A stretch of DNA of 54,374 bases from Janthinobacterium sp. GW456P. GTDB lineage: Bacteria; Pseudomonadota; Gammaproteobacteria; Burkholderiales; Burkholderiaceae_D. Location: NCBI RefSeq assembly GCF_002127655.1, contig NZ_NEHB01000001.1, positions 57,210 to 111,583 of the forward strand, written 5' to 3'. The stretch's first letter is position 1; every line of letters starts with the position of its first letter. The notes under the pieces are model-generated. The model saw only the letters and a list, made by a program, of their open reading frames with translations, did not search any database and was not told the DNA's origin. Below, one piece after another: positions 1 to 11,885 of the stretch. The translations under genes and the position numbers were made by a program.

Positions 1-3000
1 GGCGCAGGCAGCGTGATCGACCTGTCGGCCGAAAACAACCGCGCCGGCAGCCTGAAAGCCGTGGCCCTCGATGGCGCGGCCGGCATGGTCGATTTGCAGG
101 GCAAGATCCTGGGCGGCGCCAGCGGCAGCTACGACGCGGGCGGCACCATGGTGCCGTACAAGAAGGGCAGCGTGGAGGTGCGCGCGCAAACGCTGGGCGC
201 CGGCGGCACCCTGGACAGCCAGTTCGCGTCGCTGAACACGCGCCTGAACGAAGGCGGCGTGACGGGCGGACGCAGCTTCCAGCTGAAACAGGGCGATTTG
301 ACGATCGCCAATGAACTCAAGGCGGGCGAGGTGCAGGTGGCCGTCGACAACGGCAAGCTGTCCGTCGCCGGCACGATCGATGCCAGCGGCGAGCGCGTGG
401 GCAGCATCCGCCTGGCCGGCAAGCATGGATTAACTTTGGCCGGCAACGCCGTGCTCGACGCGCACGGCACGCTCTTGCGCGTCGACAGCCAGGGCAAGAT
501 CATCGACAGCCCGAACCGGGCCACGGTGGAACTGAACGCGGGCGATGGCACATTGAGCCTGGCGGGCGGTGCGCAGATCGACGTGCGCCACGGCACGGCG
601 GCCGTGGCCGGCAAGGGCAAGGGAGAATACGACGGCGCCGCGCGCGGCACGGTGGAATTGAGCGCGCCGCGCCTGGGCAGCGGCGGTTCCCGCACGGACG
701 CGGACGCGGCCACCTTTGGCGACGTCGACGTCCGTGCCGGTGGCGGCTTGACGATACGCGGCGCGAAATCGATCGCCGTCAACGCCATGCAGCGCTATGA
801 CGACGCGGCTTACGCCACGGACGTGGCGGCCAGCGGCCGTCCCTACCAGGTGATCAACCAGGCGTATCTCGACAGCAAGCACGCGGACAGCACGGCCTTC
901 ATCGACGCGGCGCTGGCCAATACGAACTTGCGCAATACCAAGCTGGCGGGCTTGAACACGGCCGCCTATGCCGACGCGCTGCACCTGCGTCCCGGTGTCG
1001 ATATCGTCAGCAAGACGGCCGATGGCGACCTGGTGGTGCAGGGCGACCTGGACCTGTCCGGCATGCGCTATGCGAGCCTGAACCCGCGCTTCCCGCAGAC
1101 GCAGGTGCGCGGCTCGGGCGAAGTGGGCCAGCTGCTGCTGCGCGCCGGCGGCGATTTGAGCATCTATGGCAGCATCAACGACGGCTTCGCGCCGCCACCC
1201 GCGACCCAGGACGACAAGGGCTGGATATTGCTGCCGGGGCGCGACATCAACGGCAGCGACGTCATCGTGCCGGGCAAGGGCGTGACCGTGGCCGACGGCA
1301 CCTTGTTCCCGGGCGGGATCGCGCTCAATTATGACCTGCCCATCAAGGGATTCAATTTGATGGCGAACACGCGCCTGCCCGTGGCCGCGACCCTGGACGA
1401 GGCCGTCACCTTGCCGGCCGGCACGGTGCTGGCGGCCGCCGTGCGCGACAGCGCCGGCAATATCGTCCACGCGGCGGGCAGCCTGCTGGCCACGCAGCAG
1501 ACCTTTGCCGCCGGAACGCGCTTCGATGCGGGCAGCGTGCTGGCGCAAGCGGTGAAAGTGCGCGCCATGACCTGGCCCAAGGGCGTGCCCTTGCCCGGCG
1601 TGGCGGGCGAACTCTCGGTCTTCGCGCTGAATGGCAACCTGGCGCTGGCCGTGGGCGCGCTGATCCCGTCGGGCACCGACGTCAAGCTGATGGCCGGCGT
1701 GGACGCCATCGCGCTGCGTCCCGACGTGGCGGGCAGCCAGGGCAAGCTGTGGGCCATCGCGCCCATGCTGGCGGAAGGCTCGCAAGCGTGGGGCATGCGC
1801 CTGGTGGCGGGCGCCGACCTGGACGCGGCCGACACGCGCGGCGTGCAGGCGCACCCAAGCCACGGCACCCTGCGCCTGGCCGACAGCCATTACGGCATGT
1901 ACGGCATCCTGATCCCGCCGAAGGGCGTGCAGTACTGGACCCAGGAAGCGCAGGAGCTGGGCGAGCGGGAAGGCATCCCCGGCATCGTGGCGGGCGAACC
2001 CATCACCGAGGAATTCACCAGCCAGTTCGGCCAGACTGTCGAGGTGTTTTGCGCCAACACCCCGGAGCTGTGCCTGCTGAAGGTGGCCTATGTCTGGACC
2101 AAGACCGGTGCGGAAAAGTATGGGGGGGCCGGCATCAAGGAAGGCGACCTGCTCGACCCGGTGGCGCTGAAGTGGCCGAGCATCTGCGAGGAGAATCCCA
2201 CCTGGTGCGGCACTGCCAACCCCACGTTTGACTATAAGGCGAGCAGCCTGCGCTACAGCGTGCTGCGCACAGGCACGGGCGACCTGGACCTCGTCAGCGG
2301 CGGCGACCTGCGCGTCGACAGCCTGTACGGCGTGTACACGGCCGGCATGTCATCCACACCGACGGCGGCGGGTGACCCGTTCAACCTGCCACGCTCGCGC
2401 AATGCGGACGGCAAGGTGCTGGGCAACCCCGATGGCGCGCATGAACGCCTGGTCGACGGCGGCGCCGACAGCCTCTACCGTGCTTGGTATCCGCACCAGG
2501 GCGGCAATCTGCTGCTGCAGGTGGCGGGCGACTTGAGCGGCTCGCTGCTCGACGCGACCACTATCAGCAACGAGCGTCCCGTCAGCAAGGATGGCATGGC
2601 CGATTCTGTGGCCGTGGGCAACTGGCTGTGGCGCCAGGGCAGCGGCGGCGTGGCCACGGGCGGCGCGGCCCAGCCGACGGCGTGGTGGATCAATTTCGGC
2701 AGCTATGTGGGCCGCGCCACCCTGGCTGACACGGTGCTGGGCTTTACGGGATTCGGCACCCTGGGCGGCGGCAACGTGCGCGCCGAGGTGGCGGGCGACG
2801 CGGGCGCGCTGGCGCCGCTGACGGGTAATTCGTATAACGGCAGCATCAATCCCCGTTCGCAGGGCCTGCTGCTGGCCGTGGGCGGCACGGGCCGCGTGCA
2901 GGCCGACGGCAGTCTGCTGCAGACGGGCGGCGGCGACCTGGAACTGCGCGTGGGCGGTGCCCTGAATCCCGCCGGCAAGGCTGGCGGCGGCCACCTGAAT

Positions 3001-5508
3001 GGCGCGCTCGTCGATTTGCGCGGCCATGTTGACGTGGCGGCCGCGCAGCTGGGCAGCGTGGGATTGGAATACGGGACGCGCTCCACCGATCACGTGCCGC
3101 TGGAAACGCGCGCCTACGATGCCTTCCGCGCCACGCGTGCGCGGCCGCGCGGCGGCATGACCCTGGTGCCGGGCGATGCCACCTTCAGCGTGGCGACCCT
3201 GGGCGACCAGGTGCTGCAGGACGTAGCTGACCCCGGCCGCGTGACTCCGTTCAATGCCACGCCCTTCACGGGCGCGGCGGGCGAGCAGGGCTACGGCTAC
3301 AGCTGGTTCAGCCTGTGGACGCCGCGCACGGCGCTTGACCTGTTCTCCGCCGGCGGCAACATGACGCCGCTGGCGGCGGCGGTCGGCACGGACACCGACC
3401 TGGCCATCGTCTATCCGTCCATCGTGCGGGCCGCGGCCGCGCATGGCAGCCTGTACTATGGCAAGGCGATTGGCAGCCCGAATACCATCCGCGAATATGA
3501 TGCCCCACTACTGCTGGCGCCGTCGCCCAGCGCCCAGCTGCAATGGCTGGCCGGCGATTCCATCTATGCGGGCGGCTATGCCGTCAGCCAGTCCGGCGCC
3601 CCTGCCGACAGCATGGCGACGCCGTTCAAGCCGGGCTTCACGGGCTGGGATATCAGGCCAAATGTGATCAAACCCCTGGCCGCGAATGTCTCGGACGCGG
3701 CATCGCCGGCGACGAAATGGAATTTCCCGCTGTTCGCCTTCGGCCCGAATTCCTCGGCCGGGCCCGCCAACAGCGGCACGCAGGCGGCCCGCATCTATGC
3801 CGTCGCGGGCGACCTGGTGGGCGTCAACAGCGGGCGCATGCTTGCCTTTTCCGATGCCAAACGTATGGGCATCACCTGGTACGAGGGCGGACAGCCCGTG
3901 TGGATGAAGGCGGGCCGCGATATCGTCGGCAGCGGCACGGCGCTGCTGGAAGCCATCGATGGCCAGGCCAGTGGCAGCGACATGCGTTTTGCGAATATCA
4001 GCAACCTGTTCGTGCACAACAACGCGTTTGACGTGTCGCTGGTGTCGGCCGGGCGCGATATCCTCAACAGCTCCTTCAACGTGGCCGGCCCCGGCACGCT
4101 CGATATCAGCGCGGGCCGCAACATCTTGATGCAGGACAAGGGCAGCGTCGTCAGCCTCGGTCCCGTCGTCGCCGGAGACAAGCGTCCGGGCGCCGGCATC
4201 GCCATACAGGCGGGCGTGGGCGCGGCGGGACTCGACTACCTGCGCTTCGTCAAGCCCTACCTGGACCCGGCCAACGTGGCGCAGGCGGGCGTGCCGCTGG
4301 CCGGCCAGGCCGGCAAGGTGGTGAAAGCGTACGACAGCGAACTGGCGGCGTGGCTGGGCGAACGCTACGGCTTCAAGGGCACGTCCGCCGAGGCGCTGGC
4401 CTATTATCTGGCCTTGCCCGAGCCGCAGCAGCGCGTGTTCGCCCGCGACGTGTATTTCGCGGAACTGAAGGCGGGCGGGCGCGAGTACAACGACGCGGCC
4501 AGCCCCCGCTACGGCAGCTTCCTGCGCAGCCGCAACGCCATCGCGTCCCTGGCGCCGGCCACCGACGCCGGCGGCAAGGCGATTGCGTATGCGGGCGACA
4601 TCGTCATGTACCGCGGCCTGTACGCGGTAAGGAATGACGGCGAGCAGCGCTGGGACTATTTCCCCCGCAGCGGCTACGTGCACACCAACTTCGGCGGCGA
4701 TATTCAATTGCTCACGCCGGGCGGCAGGCAGGTGTTCGGCATCGAAGGCGAGGCGCCGCCGTCGACCTCGGGCGTCATCACCAAGGGCGGCGGCAATATC
4801 GAGCTGTTCTCGCACGGCAGCATCCTGCTGGGCCAGAGCCGCGTCATGACGACGTTTGGCGGCGACATTCTCGGCTGGTCGTCGCAGGGCGACATCAATG
4901 CGGGCCGTGGCTCGAAGTCGACCATCGTCTACACGCCGCCCAAGCGCGTATATGACAACTGGGGCAACGTGACCCTGTCGTCCGACGTGCCGAGCACGGG
5001 CGCCGGCATCGCCACCTTGGCGCCGATCGCCGAAGTGCCGGCTGGCGACGTGGACCTGCTGGCGCCGCTGGGCACCATCGACGCGGGCGAGGCGGGCATC
5101 CGCGTCTCGGGCAGCGTCAACCTGGCCGCGCTGACGGTGGTGAACGCGGCGAACATCCAGGTCAAGGGCGAAGCCAAGGGCATGCCGACGGTGGCGTCCG
5201 TCAACGTGGCCGCCATGACCAACGCCAGCGCGGCCGCTTCCCAGGCCACGGCGGCGGCGCAGGATGTGGTGCAGCGCGAGCGCGCCGCCACCCGTGCGGC
5301 GCAGCCATCCGTGTTCACGGTGCGCGTGCTGGGTTTTGGCAACGACACCCCGCCCGACAGCGCGCAAGCGGCGCCGCAGGATGGCGCACGCACCGAAGCG
5401 GCCGATTACAACCCGCGCAGCGCCGTGCGCGTGCTGGGCCTGGGCCCGCTGCCGGAATCGGCCACGCGCCAGCTGACGGCGCAAGAGCGCAGCAGGTTGT
5501 CGCCATGA
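1..5508 (+). CDS. Filamentous haemagglutinin family protein (C-terminal part, DUF3739-like end)
   Basis: The reading frame is open from the first base, so this is the C-terminal 1835 residues of a larger protein whose start and N-terminal secretion domain lie outside the window. The sequence is glycine, alanine and aspartate rich with many short beta-helix-like repeats of the type GGDL, GGNI and AGRDI, as in large two-partner-secreted adhesins. The last 600 residues have the look of the DUF3739 region of the filamentous haemagglutinin family, including GGNIELFSHGSILLGQ and a GDVDLLAPLGTIDAGEAGI-type stretch near residue 1680. The final 90 residues are low-complexity Ala/Gln/Arg and carry two similar RVLGFG / RVLGLG motifs. 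It is probably a surface or secreted adhesin involved in attachment or biofilm. Its stop codon overlaps the start of the next gene (ATGA), which implies translational coupling. Confidence 0.85.
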   Translation, partial: GAGSVIDLSAENNRAGSLKAVALDGAAGMVDLQGKILGGASGSYDAGGTMVPYKKGSVEVRAQTLGAGGTLDSQFASLNTRLNEGGVTGGRSFQLKQGDLTIANELKAGEVQVAVDNGKLSVAGTIDASGERVGSIRLAGKHGLTLAGNAVLDAHGTLLRVDSQGKIIDSPNRATVELNAGDGTLSLAGGAQIDVRHGTAAVAGKGKGEYDGAARGTVELSAPRLGSGGSRTDADAATFGDVDVRAGGGLTIRGAKSIAVNAMQRYDDAAYATDVAASGRPYQVINQAYLDSKHADSTAFIDAALANTNLRNTKLAGLNTAAYADALHLRPGVDIVSKTADGDLVVQGDLDLSGMRYASLNPRFPQTQVRGSGEVGQLLLRAGGDLSIYGSINDGFAPPPATQDDKGWILLPGRDINGSDVIVPGKGVTVADGTLFPGGIALNYDLPIKGFNLMANTRLPVAATLDEAVTLPAGTVLAAAVRDSAGNIVHAAGSLLATQQTFAAGTRFDAGSVLAQAVKVRAMTWPKGVPLPGVAGELSVFALNGNLALAVGALIPSGTDVKLMAGVDAIALRPDVAGSQGKLWAIAPMLAEGSQAWGMRLVAGADLDAADTRGVQAHPSHGTLRLADSHYGMYGILIPPKGVQYWTQEAQELGEREGIPGIVAGEPITEEFTSQFGQTVEVFCANTPELCLLKVAYVWTKTGAEKYGGAGIKEGDLLDPVALKWPSICEENPTWCGTANPTFDYKASSLRYSVLRTGTGDLDLVSGGDLRVDSLYGVYTAGMSSTPTAAGDPFNLPRSRNADGKVLGNPDGAHERLVDGGADSLYRAWYPHQGGNLLLQVAGDLSGSLLDATTISNERPVSKDGMADSVAVGNWLWRQGSGGVATGGAAQPTAWWINFGSYVGRATLADTVLGFTGFGTLGGGNVRAEVAGDAGALAPLTGNSYNGSINPRSQGLLLAVGGTGRVQADGSLLQTGGGDLELRVGGALNPAGKAGGGHLNGALVDLRGHVDVAAAQLGSVGLEYGTRSTDHVPLETRAYDAFRATRARPRGGMTLVPGDATFSVATLGDQVLQDVADPGRVTPFNATPFTGAAGEQGYGYSWFSLWTPRTALDLFSAGGNMTPLAAAVGTDTDLAIVYPSIVRAAAAHGSLYYGKAIGSPNTIREYDAPLLLAPSPSAQLQWLAGDSIYAGGYAVSQSGAPADSMATPFKPGFTGWDIRPNVIKPLAANVSDAASPATKWNFPLFAFGPNSSAGPANSGTQAARIYAVAGDLVGVNSGRMLAFSDAKRMGITWYEGGQPVWMKAGRDIVGSGTALLEAIDGQASGSDMRFANISNLFVHNNAFDVSLVSAGRDILNSSFNVAGPGTLDISAGRNILMQDKGSVVSLGPVVAGDKRPGAGIAIQAGVGAAGLDYLRFVKPYLDPANVAQAGVPLAGQAGKVVKAYDSELAAWLGERYGFKGTSAEALAYYLALPEPQQRVFARDVYFAELKAGGREYNDAASPRYGSFLRSRNAIASLAPATDAGGKAIAYAGDIVMYRGLYAVRNDGEQRWDYFPRSGYVHTNFGGDIQLLTPGGRQVFGIEGEAPPSTSGVITKGGGNIELFSHGSILLGQSRVMTTFGGDILGWSSQGDINAGRGSKSTIVYTPPKRVYDNWGNVTLSSDVPSTGAGIATLAPIAEVPAGDVDLLAPLGTIDAGEAGIRVSGSVNLAALTVVNAANIQVKGEAKGMPTVASVNVAAMTNASAAASQATAAAQDVVQRERAATRAAQPSVFTVRVLGFGNDTPPDSAQAAPQDGARTEAADYNPRSAVRVLGLGPLPESATRQLTAQERSRLSP

Positions 5509-6230
5509 TGGCCGGCATGGCCAAACCCATGGACCTGCGCATGGCGGGTGCCAGGGGGCATGCCGACATGGCCAGGTTTCGGCCCGCCATCCGGCCCCGT
5601 TTGCAGGCGGCCAACGACGTGGCGCTCCTGCCAGCGCCGGCGCCGGAGCAGGGCGCCCAGCTGCAGGCCGTGCTGGAAAGCAATTACCGGAGCTTGCACC
5701 GGCGCCTGACGCGCCACCTGGGCTGCGCCGAGCTGGCCAGCGACAGCCTGCACGACGCCTGGCTGCGCCTCGGCGCGCTGGCGGCCGGCGACGGCGCGGC
5801 GCTGGCGCACAGCCCCGTCGCCTATGTGTTTCGCGTGGCGTGCAACGCGGCCATGGACAGCCTGCGGCGCAATCGCGCCTGGCTGTATGCAAACGAGGAG
5901 GATGGCGCCGCCGGCCGCGTCGATTTCCTGGCCGATACGGCGGCGGGACCGGAGCGCCTGGCCGAGCTGCACGCCGACGTGCGCCGGCTGGCGCAAGCCG
6001 TCGACTTGCTGCCGCGGCGCCACCGGCAAGTGCTCGAAGCGCTGCGCGTGGATGAGCTGACCCGCCAGGAAGTGGCCGAGCGGCACGACATGTCGCTGCG
6101 CAACGTCGATACGGCTTTGCGCCAGGCGCTCGACCATTGCGTCCGCCACACGGGCTACGCGGCGCAGGGCGGCGTGGGCACGACGCGGCGCGGCCTGAGG
6201 CTGAACGTTCGTTCGCGTACAGACGCGTAG
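5505..6230 (+). CDS. ECF (FecI-like) RNA polymerase sigma factor
   Basis: The protein has 241 residues. Region 2 starts near residue 60 (LESNYRSLHRRLTRHL, then SPVAYVFRVACNAAMDSLRRN) and region 4 near residue 165 (LPRRHRQVLEALRVDELTRQEVAERH), the order expected of a group IV sigma factor. About 55 poorly conserved residues precede region 2, so translation could start at a later Met, but the ATGA overlap with the adhesin stop favours 5505. No FecR-type anti-sigma gene and no TonB receptor follow it; the next gene starts 76 bp downstream and is a molybdoenzyme subunit. It may direct transcription of the adhesin locus itself or of an unlinked regulon. The family call is firm, the target is unknown. 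Confidence 0.85.
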   Translation: MMAGMAKPMDLRMAGARGHADMARFRPAIRPRLQAANDVALLPAPAPEQGAQLQAVLESNYRSLHRRLTRHLGCAELASDSLHDAWLRLGALAAGDGAALAHSPVAYVFRVACNAAMDSLRRNRAWLYANEEDGAAGRVDFLADTAAGPERLAELHADVRRLAQAVDLLPRRHRQVLEALRVDELTRQEVAERHDMSLRNVDTALRQALDHCVRHTGYAAQGGVGTTRRGLRLNVRSRTDA

Positions 6231-6306
6231 CCATCGGGCCGCCAGACTGGTGCTTCGGGCCTGCATGCGCCCGCCCAGCCAGTCCACAGCCAGGAGGAAG
6301 CGCGAG

Positions 6307-6963
6307 ATGACAGATTGTAATCACATCAATGCCGGCAGGCGCGGCTTGCTGATCGCCGGCGCGCTGTCGGCCACGGCGGTGGCCGTGCCCGGCGTGACGG
6401 GGGCAGCCGAAGCGGCCCATAGCGCGGCCCAATCGGGACAGGCGCCGCCCGTCCTGGTGAAAGTCGGCCTGAACGTCAACGGCCGGCGCCACAGCCTGGA
6501 ACTCGACACGCGCACCACCTTGCTCGACGCCTTGCGCGAACATTTGCACCTGACGGGAACCAAGAAGGGCTGCGACCACGGCCAGTGCGGCGCCTGCACC
6601 GTCATGCTCGACGGCCAGCGCATCAATGCCTGTTTGACCCTGGCCGTGATGCATGACGGCGCCAGGGTCACCACCATCGAGGGGTTGGGCACGCCGGAGA
6701 AACTGCATCCGATGCAGGCGGCCTTCATCGCGCATGACGGTTACCAGTGCGGCTACTGCACGCCGGGGCAGATCTGCTCGGCCGTCGCCGCGCTGGGCGA
6801 GATCCGCCAGGGCATCCCCAGCCACGTCAGCGCGGACCTGAACGCGGCCCCCTCGGTGACGCCGGAAGAATTGCGCGAACGCATGAGCGGCAATATTTGC
6901 CGCTGCGGCGCCTATGCCAACATCATCGAAGCCATCACCGAGGTGGCGGGGAGGCCGGCATGA
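6307..6963 (+). CDS. paoA: Aldehyde oxidoreductase 2Fe-2S subunit PaoA
   Basis: The protein has 218 residues and is the iron-sulfur subunit of a periplasmic xanthine-oxidase-family aldehyde oxidoreductase. A twin-arginine signal opens the protein (RRGLLIAG with Arg at 11-12, then an Ala-rich stretch), so the folded complex is exported by Tat. The plant-ferredoxin-type cluster motif [10 protein letters not shown] and the second cluster motif (CGYCTPGQ, later NICRCGAY) are both intact. I chose the ATG at 6307 because an AGGAGGAAG ribosome site lies just before it; an in-frame upstream Met at 6250 has no such site and would bury the Tat signal. The gene overlaps paoB by ATGA, so paoABC form one operon. 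It passes electrons from the molybdenum site of PaoC to the FAD of PaoB. Confidence 0.9.
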   Translation: MTDCNHINAGRRGLLIAGALSATAVAVPGVTGAAEAAHSAAQSGQAPPVLVKVGLNVNGRRHSLELDTRTTLLDALREHLHLTGTKKGCDHGQCGACTVMLDGQRINACLTLAVMHDGARVTTIEGLGTPEKLHPMQAAFIAHDGYQCGYCTPGQICSAVAALGEIRQGIPSHVSADLNAAPSVTPEELRERMSGNICRCGAYANIIEAITEVAGRPA

Positions 6964-7919
6964 GAGTGTTCAGCTATCAAAAGCCCGCCACGCCGGCCGA
7001 AGCGGCGGCCGCCGCCTTGAATACGCCGGGCGCCCGTTTCATCGCGGGCGGCACGAATCTGCTCGACCTGATGAAACTGGAAATCGAAACGCCCGCGCAT
7101 CTGATCGACGTCAATGGCCTCGCGCTGGACAAAGTGGAAACAACGAAGGACGGCGGCTTGCGCATCGGCGCCCTCGTGCGCAACACGGCGCTGGCCGCGC
7201 ACGCCACGGTGCGGCGCGACTACGCCGTCCTGTCGCACGCCTTGCTGGCCGGCGCCTCGGCGCAATTGCGCAACAAGGCGACGACGGCCGGCAACCTGCT
7301 GCAGCGCACGCGTTGTGCGTATTTCTATGACACGAACCAGGCCTGCAACAAGCGCGTGCCTGGCAGCGGCTGCTCGGCCATCGGCGGCTTCAGCCGACCG
7401 CTGGCCATCCTGGGCGGCAGCGCAGACTGCATCGCCACGCACCCGAGCGACATGGCCGTGGCCATGCGCGTGCTCGACGCCGGCATCGATACGGTGCGGG
7501 CCGACGGCAGCACGCGCACCATCCCCATCGCCGATTTTTATCGCTTGCCTGGCAGCACGCCGCAGCTGGAAACCGTGCTGCAGCCGGGCGAATTGATCAC
7601 CAGCGTGACCTTGCCCCGGCCCCTGGGCGGCACGCACGTCTACCGCAAGGTGCGCGACCGCGCCTCGTATGCGTTCGCGCTGGTGTCCGTGGCGGCCGTC
7701 ATCTTGCCCGATGGCACTGGCAGGCTGGCCTTGGGCGGCGTCGCGCCGCAGCCGTGGCGAGTCACGGCGGCCGAGCAGGCGATACCGAATGGCGCGGCGG
7801 CCGTGAGCGAACGCCTGCTGGCCGGCGCCAGACCGACGGCCGATAACGGCTTCAAGCTGATCCTGGCGCAGCGCACCGTGGCGTCCGTATTGGCGCAAGC
7901 ACCAGCGACGAAAGGCTAG
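6960..7919 (+). CDS. paoB: Aldehyde oxidoreductase FAD-binding subunit PaoB
   Basis: The protein has 319 residues, almost the length of E. coli PaoB/YagS. An FAD-binding domain of the CO-dehydrogenase flavoprotein type begins the protein ([12 protein letters not shown] near residue 28). The middle holds the Cys-rich insertion that binds an extra 4Fe-4S cluster in Pao[21 protein letters not shown] followed by a fourth Cys in [10 protein letters not shown]. The C-terminal CODH_FAD_C domain begins near residue 215. The start at 6960 overlaps the paoA stop and has a GGGGAGG ribosome site 7 bases upstream. A longer reading frame opens earlier inside paoA, but that part is a shadow. The subunit accepts electrons from PaoA and transfers them to the final acceptor. 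Confidence 0.9.
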   Translation: MRVFSYQKPATPAEAAAAALNTPGARFIAGGTNLLDLMKLEIETPAHLIDVNGLALDKVETTKDGGLRIGALVRNTALAAHATVRRDYAVLSHALLAGASAQLRNKATTAGNLLQRTRCAYFYDTNQACNKRVPGSGCSAIGGFSRPLAILGGSADCIATHPSDMAVAMRVLDAGIDTVRADGSTRTIPIADFYRLPGSTPQLETVLQPGELITSVTLPRPLGGTHVYRKVRDRASYAFALVSVAAVILPDGTGRLALGGVAPQPWRVTAAEQAIPNGAAAVSERLLAGARPTADNGFKLILAQRTVASVLAQAPATKG

Positions 7920-7923
7920 GGCC

Positions 7924-10122
7924 ATGAAATTCACGACACCTGCGACCACCAATCCCATCGACCAGCTGAAAGTCGTGGGCCGCCCCACGGACCGCATCGA
8001 CGGCCCCCTGAAAACCACGGGCACGGCGCCATACGCGTATGAGCAGAACAAGGCCGCGCCGCACGCGGCCTACGGCCATGTCGTCGGCGCGGCGATTGCC
8101 AAGGGGCGCATCGCTTCGATCGACACGGGCGCCGCGCGGCGCGCCCCCGGCGTGCTGGCCGTGGTGACGGCGCAGTCGGCTGGCAAGCTGGGCAAAGGCA
8201 AGATGAACACGGCGAAGTTGCTGGGCGGGCCGGACATCGAGCATTACCACCAGGCCATCGCGCTGGTGGTGGCGGAAACCTTCGAGCAAGCGCGCTCGGC
8301 CGCGCAGTTGCTCGACGTCAAGTATGTCGAGCAGCCGGGCGCCTTCGACCTGGCCAAGGCCAAGGGCAGCGCGGCCAAGCCGAAGGATGGCAAGCCCGAC
8401 AGCAAGGCGGGCAACTTCGCCGGCGCCTATGCCCATGCCCCCGTGCGGCTGGACGCGACCTATACGACGCCAGACCAGTCGCACGCCATGATGGAACCGC
8501 ACGCCTCGATCGCCGCCTGGGAGGGAGATCAATTGACGGTGTGGACGGCAAACCAGATGGTGGACTGGGGCCGGGGCGACTTGGCCCGCACCCTGGGAAT
8601 GCCGAAGGACAAGCTGCGCATCGTCTCGCCGTATATCGGCGGCGGCTTCGGCGGCAAGCTGTTCGTGCGCGCCGAAGCGCTGCTGGCGGCCTTGGGCGCG
8701 CGCGCGGCGCAGCGTCCCGTCAACGTCGCCCTGACGCGGCCCATGATGATCAACAACACGACGCACCGGCCCGCCACCATCCAGCGCCTGCGCCTCGGCG
8801 CCACGCGCGACGGCAAGATCACGGCCATCGGCCATGAATCGTGGTCGGGCGACCTGAAGGGCGGCCAGCCGGAAACGGCCGTGATGCAGACGCGCCTGCT
8901 GTACGCGGGCGCCAACCGCATGACGGCCATGCGCCTGGCCGTGCTCGACTTGCCAGAAGGCAACGCCATGCGCGCGCCGGGCGAGGCGCCGGGGCTGATG
9001 GCGCTGGAAATCGCCATGGACGAGCTGGCGGAGAAATTGAAAATGGACCCCATCGTCGTGCGCATCCTGAACGACACCAAGGTGGACCCGGAAAAACCGG
9101 GCAGACCGTTTTCGCAGCGCCGCCTGATCGATTGCCTGCGCACGGGCGCCGTGGAATTCGGCTGGAAGGACAGAGCAACGCAGCCGGGCATGCGGCGCGA
9201 CGGCCGCTGGCTGGTGGGCATGGGCGTGGCGGCCGCTTTCCGCAACAACCTCGTCATGCAGTCCGCCGCCAGGGTGCGCCTCGATGGCAACGGCATCGTG
9301 ACCGTGGAAACGGACATGACGGACATCGGCACGGGCAGCTATACGATCATCGCGCAGACGGCGGCGGAAATGCTGGGCGTGACCTTGAACCGGGTCGTCG
9401 TGCGCCTGGGCGACTCGGATTTTCCCGTCTCGGCCGGTTCGGGCGGGCAGTGGGGCGGCAACAGCTCCACGGCCGGCGTGTACGCGGCCTGCGTGCGCCT
9501 GCGCCAGGCCATTGCCGGCAAGCTGGGCTTCGACGAGAAAGAGGCGCGCTTTTCCGATGGGCAAGTCAGCCAGGGCGAGCGCAGCGTGCCGCTCGCCGCC
9601 GCCGCCGTGCATGGCGACGTCGTCGCGGAAGACCATATGGAATACGGCGAGCTCGATAAAAAATTCCAGCAATCGACCTTCGGCGCGCATTTCGTCGAAG
9701 TGGGCGTGGACAGCGACACGGGCGAAGTGCGCGTGCGCCGCATGCTGGCCGTGTGCGCGGCCGGCCGCATCCTGAACCCGAAAGCGGCGCGCAGCCAGGT
9801 GATCGGCGCCATGACCATGGGCGTGGGCGCCGCCCTGATGGAGGAACTGGTGGTCGACCAGCGCCGCGGCTTCTTCGTCAACCACGACCTGGCCGGCTAT
9901 GACGTGCCCGTGCACGCCGATATCCCGCACCAGGACGTGATCTTTCTCGACGAAACGGACCCCATATCCTCGCCCATGAAAGCCAAGGGCGTGGGCGAGC
10001 TGGGCATCTGCGGCGTGGCGGCGGCCGTCGCCAACGCCGTCTACAACGCGACGGGCGTGCGCGTGCGCGACTATCCGCTGACCCTGGACAAGCTGCTGCG
10101 GGGGCTGCCCGTCATGAGCTGA
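7924..10122 (+). CDS. paoC: Aldehyde oxidoreductase molybdenum-binding subunit PaoC
   Basis: The protein has 732 residues, the same length as E. coli PaoC/YagR. It binds the molybdopterin cofactor and oxidises aldehydes, typically aromatic ones, to acids in the periplasm. The glycine-rich GGGFGGK motif is near residue 240, the MRAPGEAPG loop near 350, and the catalytic base is the Glu of KGVGELG, which I place at residue 692, the position of the catalytic Glu in E. coli PaoC. The gene starts 4 bp after paoB. The fourth gene often found with this enzyme, the XdhC-like cofactor chaperone paoD, is not next door; a sensor-kinase gene follows instead. Substrate preference cannot be read from the sequence. 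Confidence 0.9.
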   Translation: MKFTTPATTNPIDQLKVVGRPTDRIDGPLKTTGTAPYAYEQNKAAPHAAYGHVVGAAIAKGRIASIDTGAARRAPGVLAVVTAQSAGKLGKGKMNTAKLLGGPDIEHYHQAIALVVAETFEQARSAAQLLDVKYVEQPGAFDLAKAKGSAAKPKDGKPDSKAGNFAGAYAHAPVRLDATYTTPDQSHAMMEPHASIAAWEGDQLTVWTANQMVDWGRGDLARTLGMPKDKLRIVSPYIGGGFGGKLFVRAEALLAALGARAAQRPVNVALTRPMMINNTTHRPATIQRLRLGATRDGKITAIGHESWSGDLKGGQPETAVMQTRLLYAGANRMTAMRLAVLDLPEGNAMRAPGEAPGLMALEIAMDELAEKLKMDPIVVRILNDTKVDPEKPGRPFSQRRLIDCLRTGAVEFGWKDRATQPGMRRDGRWLVGMGVAAAFRNNLVMQSAARVRLDGNGIVTVETDMTDIGTGSYTIIAQTAAEMLGVTLNRVVVRLGDSDFPVSAGSGGQWGGNSSTAGVYAACVRLRQAIAGKLGFDEKEARFSDGQVSQGERSVPLAAAAVHGDVVAEDHMEYGELDKKFQQSTFGAHFVEVGVDSDTGEVRVRRMLAVCAAGRILNPKAARSQVIGAMTMGVGAALMEELVVDQRRGFFVNHDLAGYDVPVHADIPHQDVIFLDETDPISSPMKAKGVGELGICGVAAAVANAVYNATGVRVRDYPLTLDKLLRGLPVMS

Positions 10123-10247
10123 CATCTGCCCGGCGCCGCCGCGCGCGTGACAAAGCGTGTATTTTTGGTAATTTCCAGATGCTATGCTCGGAACGCATGC
10201 TGCGGGGCAAGTTTCCTCTCCGCAAGGCCGTGCTGCCAGGAGAATGC

Positions 10248-11881
<1,634 letters not shown>

Positions 11882-11885
<4 letters not shown>

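Noticed and set aside
3508..6825. A 1105-residue open frame on the minus strand
   Set aside because: It is antisense to the adhesin, the sigma factor and paoA, has Arg/His/Ala-rich composition typical of GC-rich shadow frames, and shows no domain.
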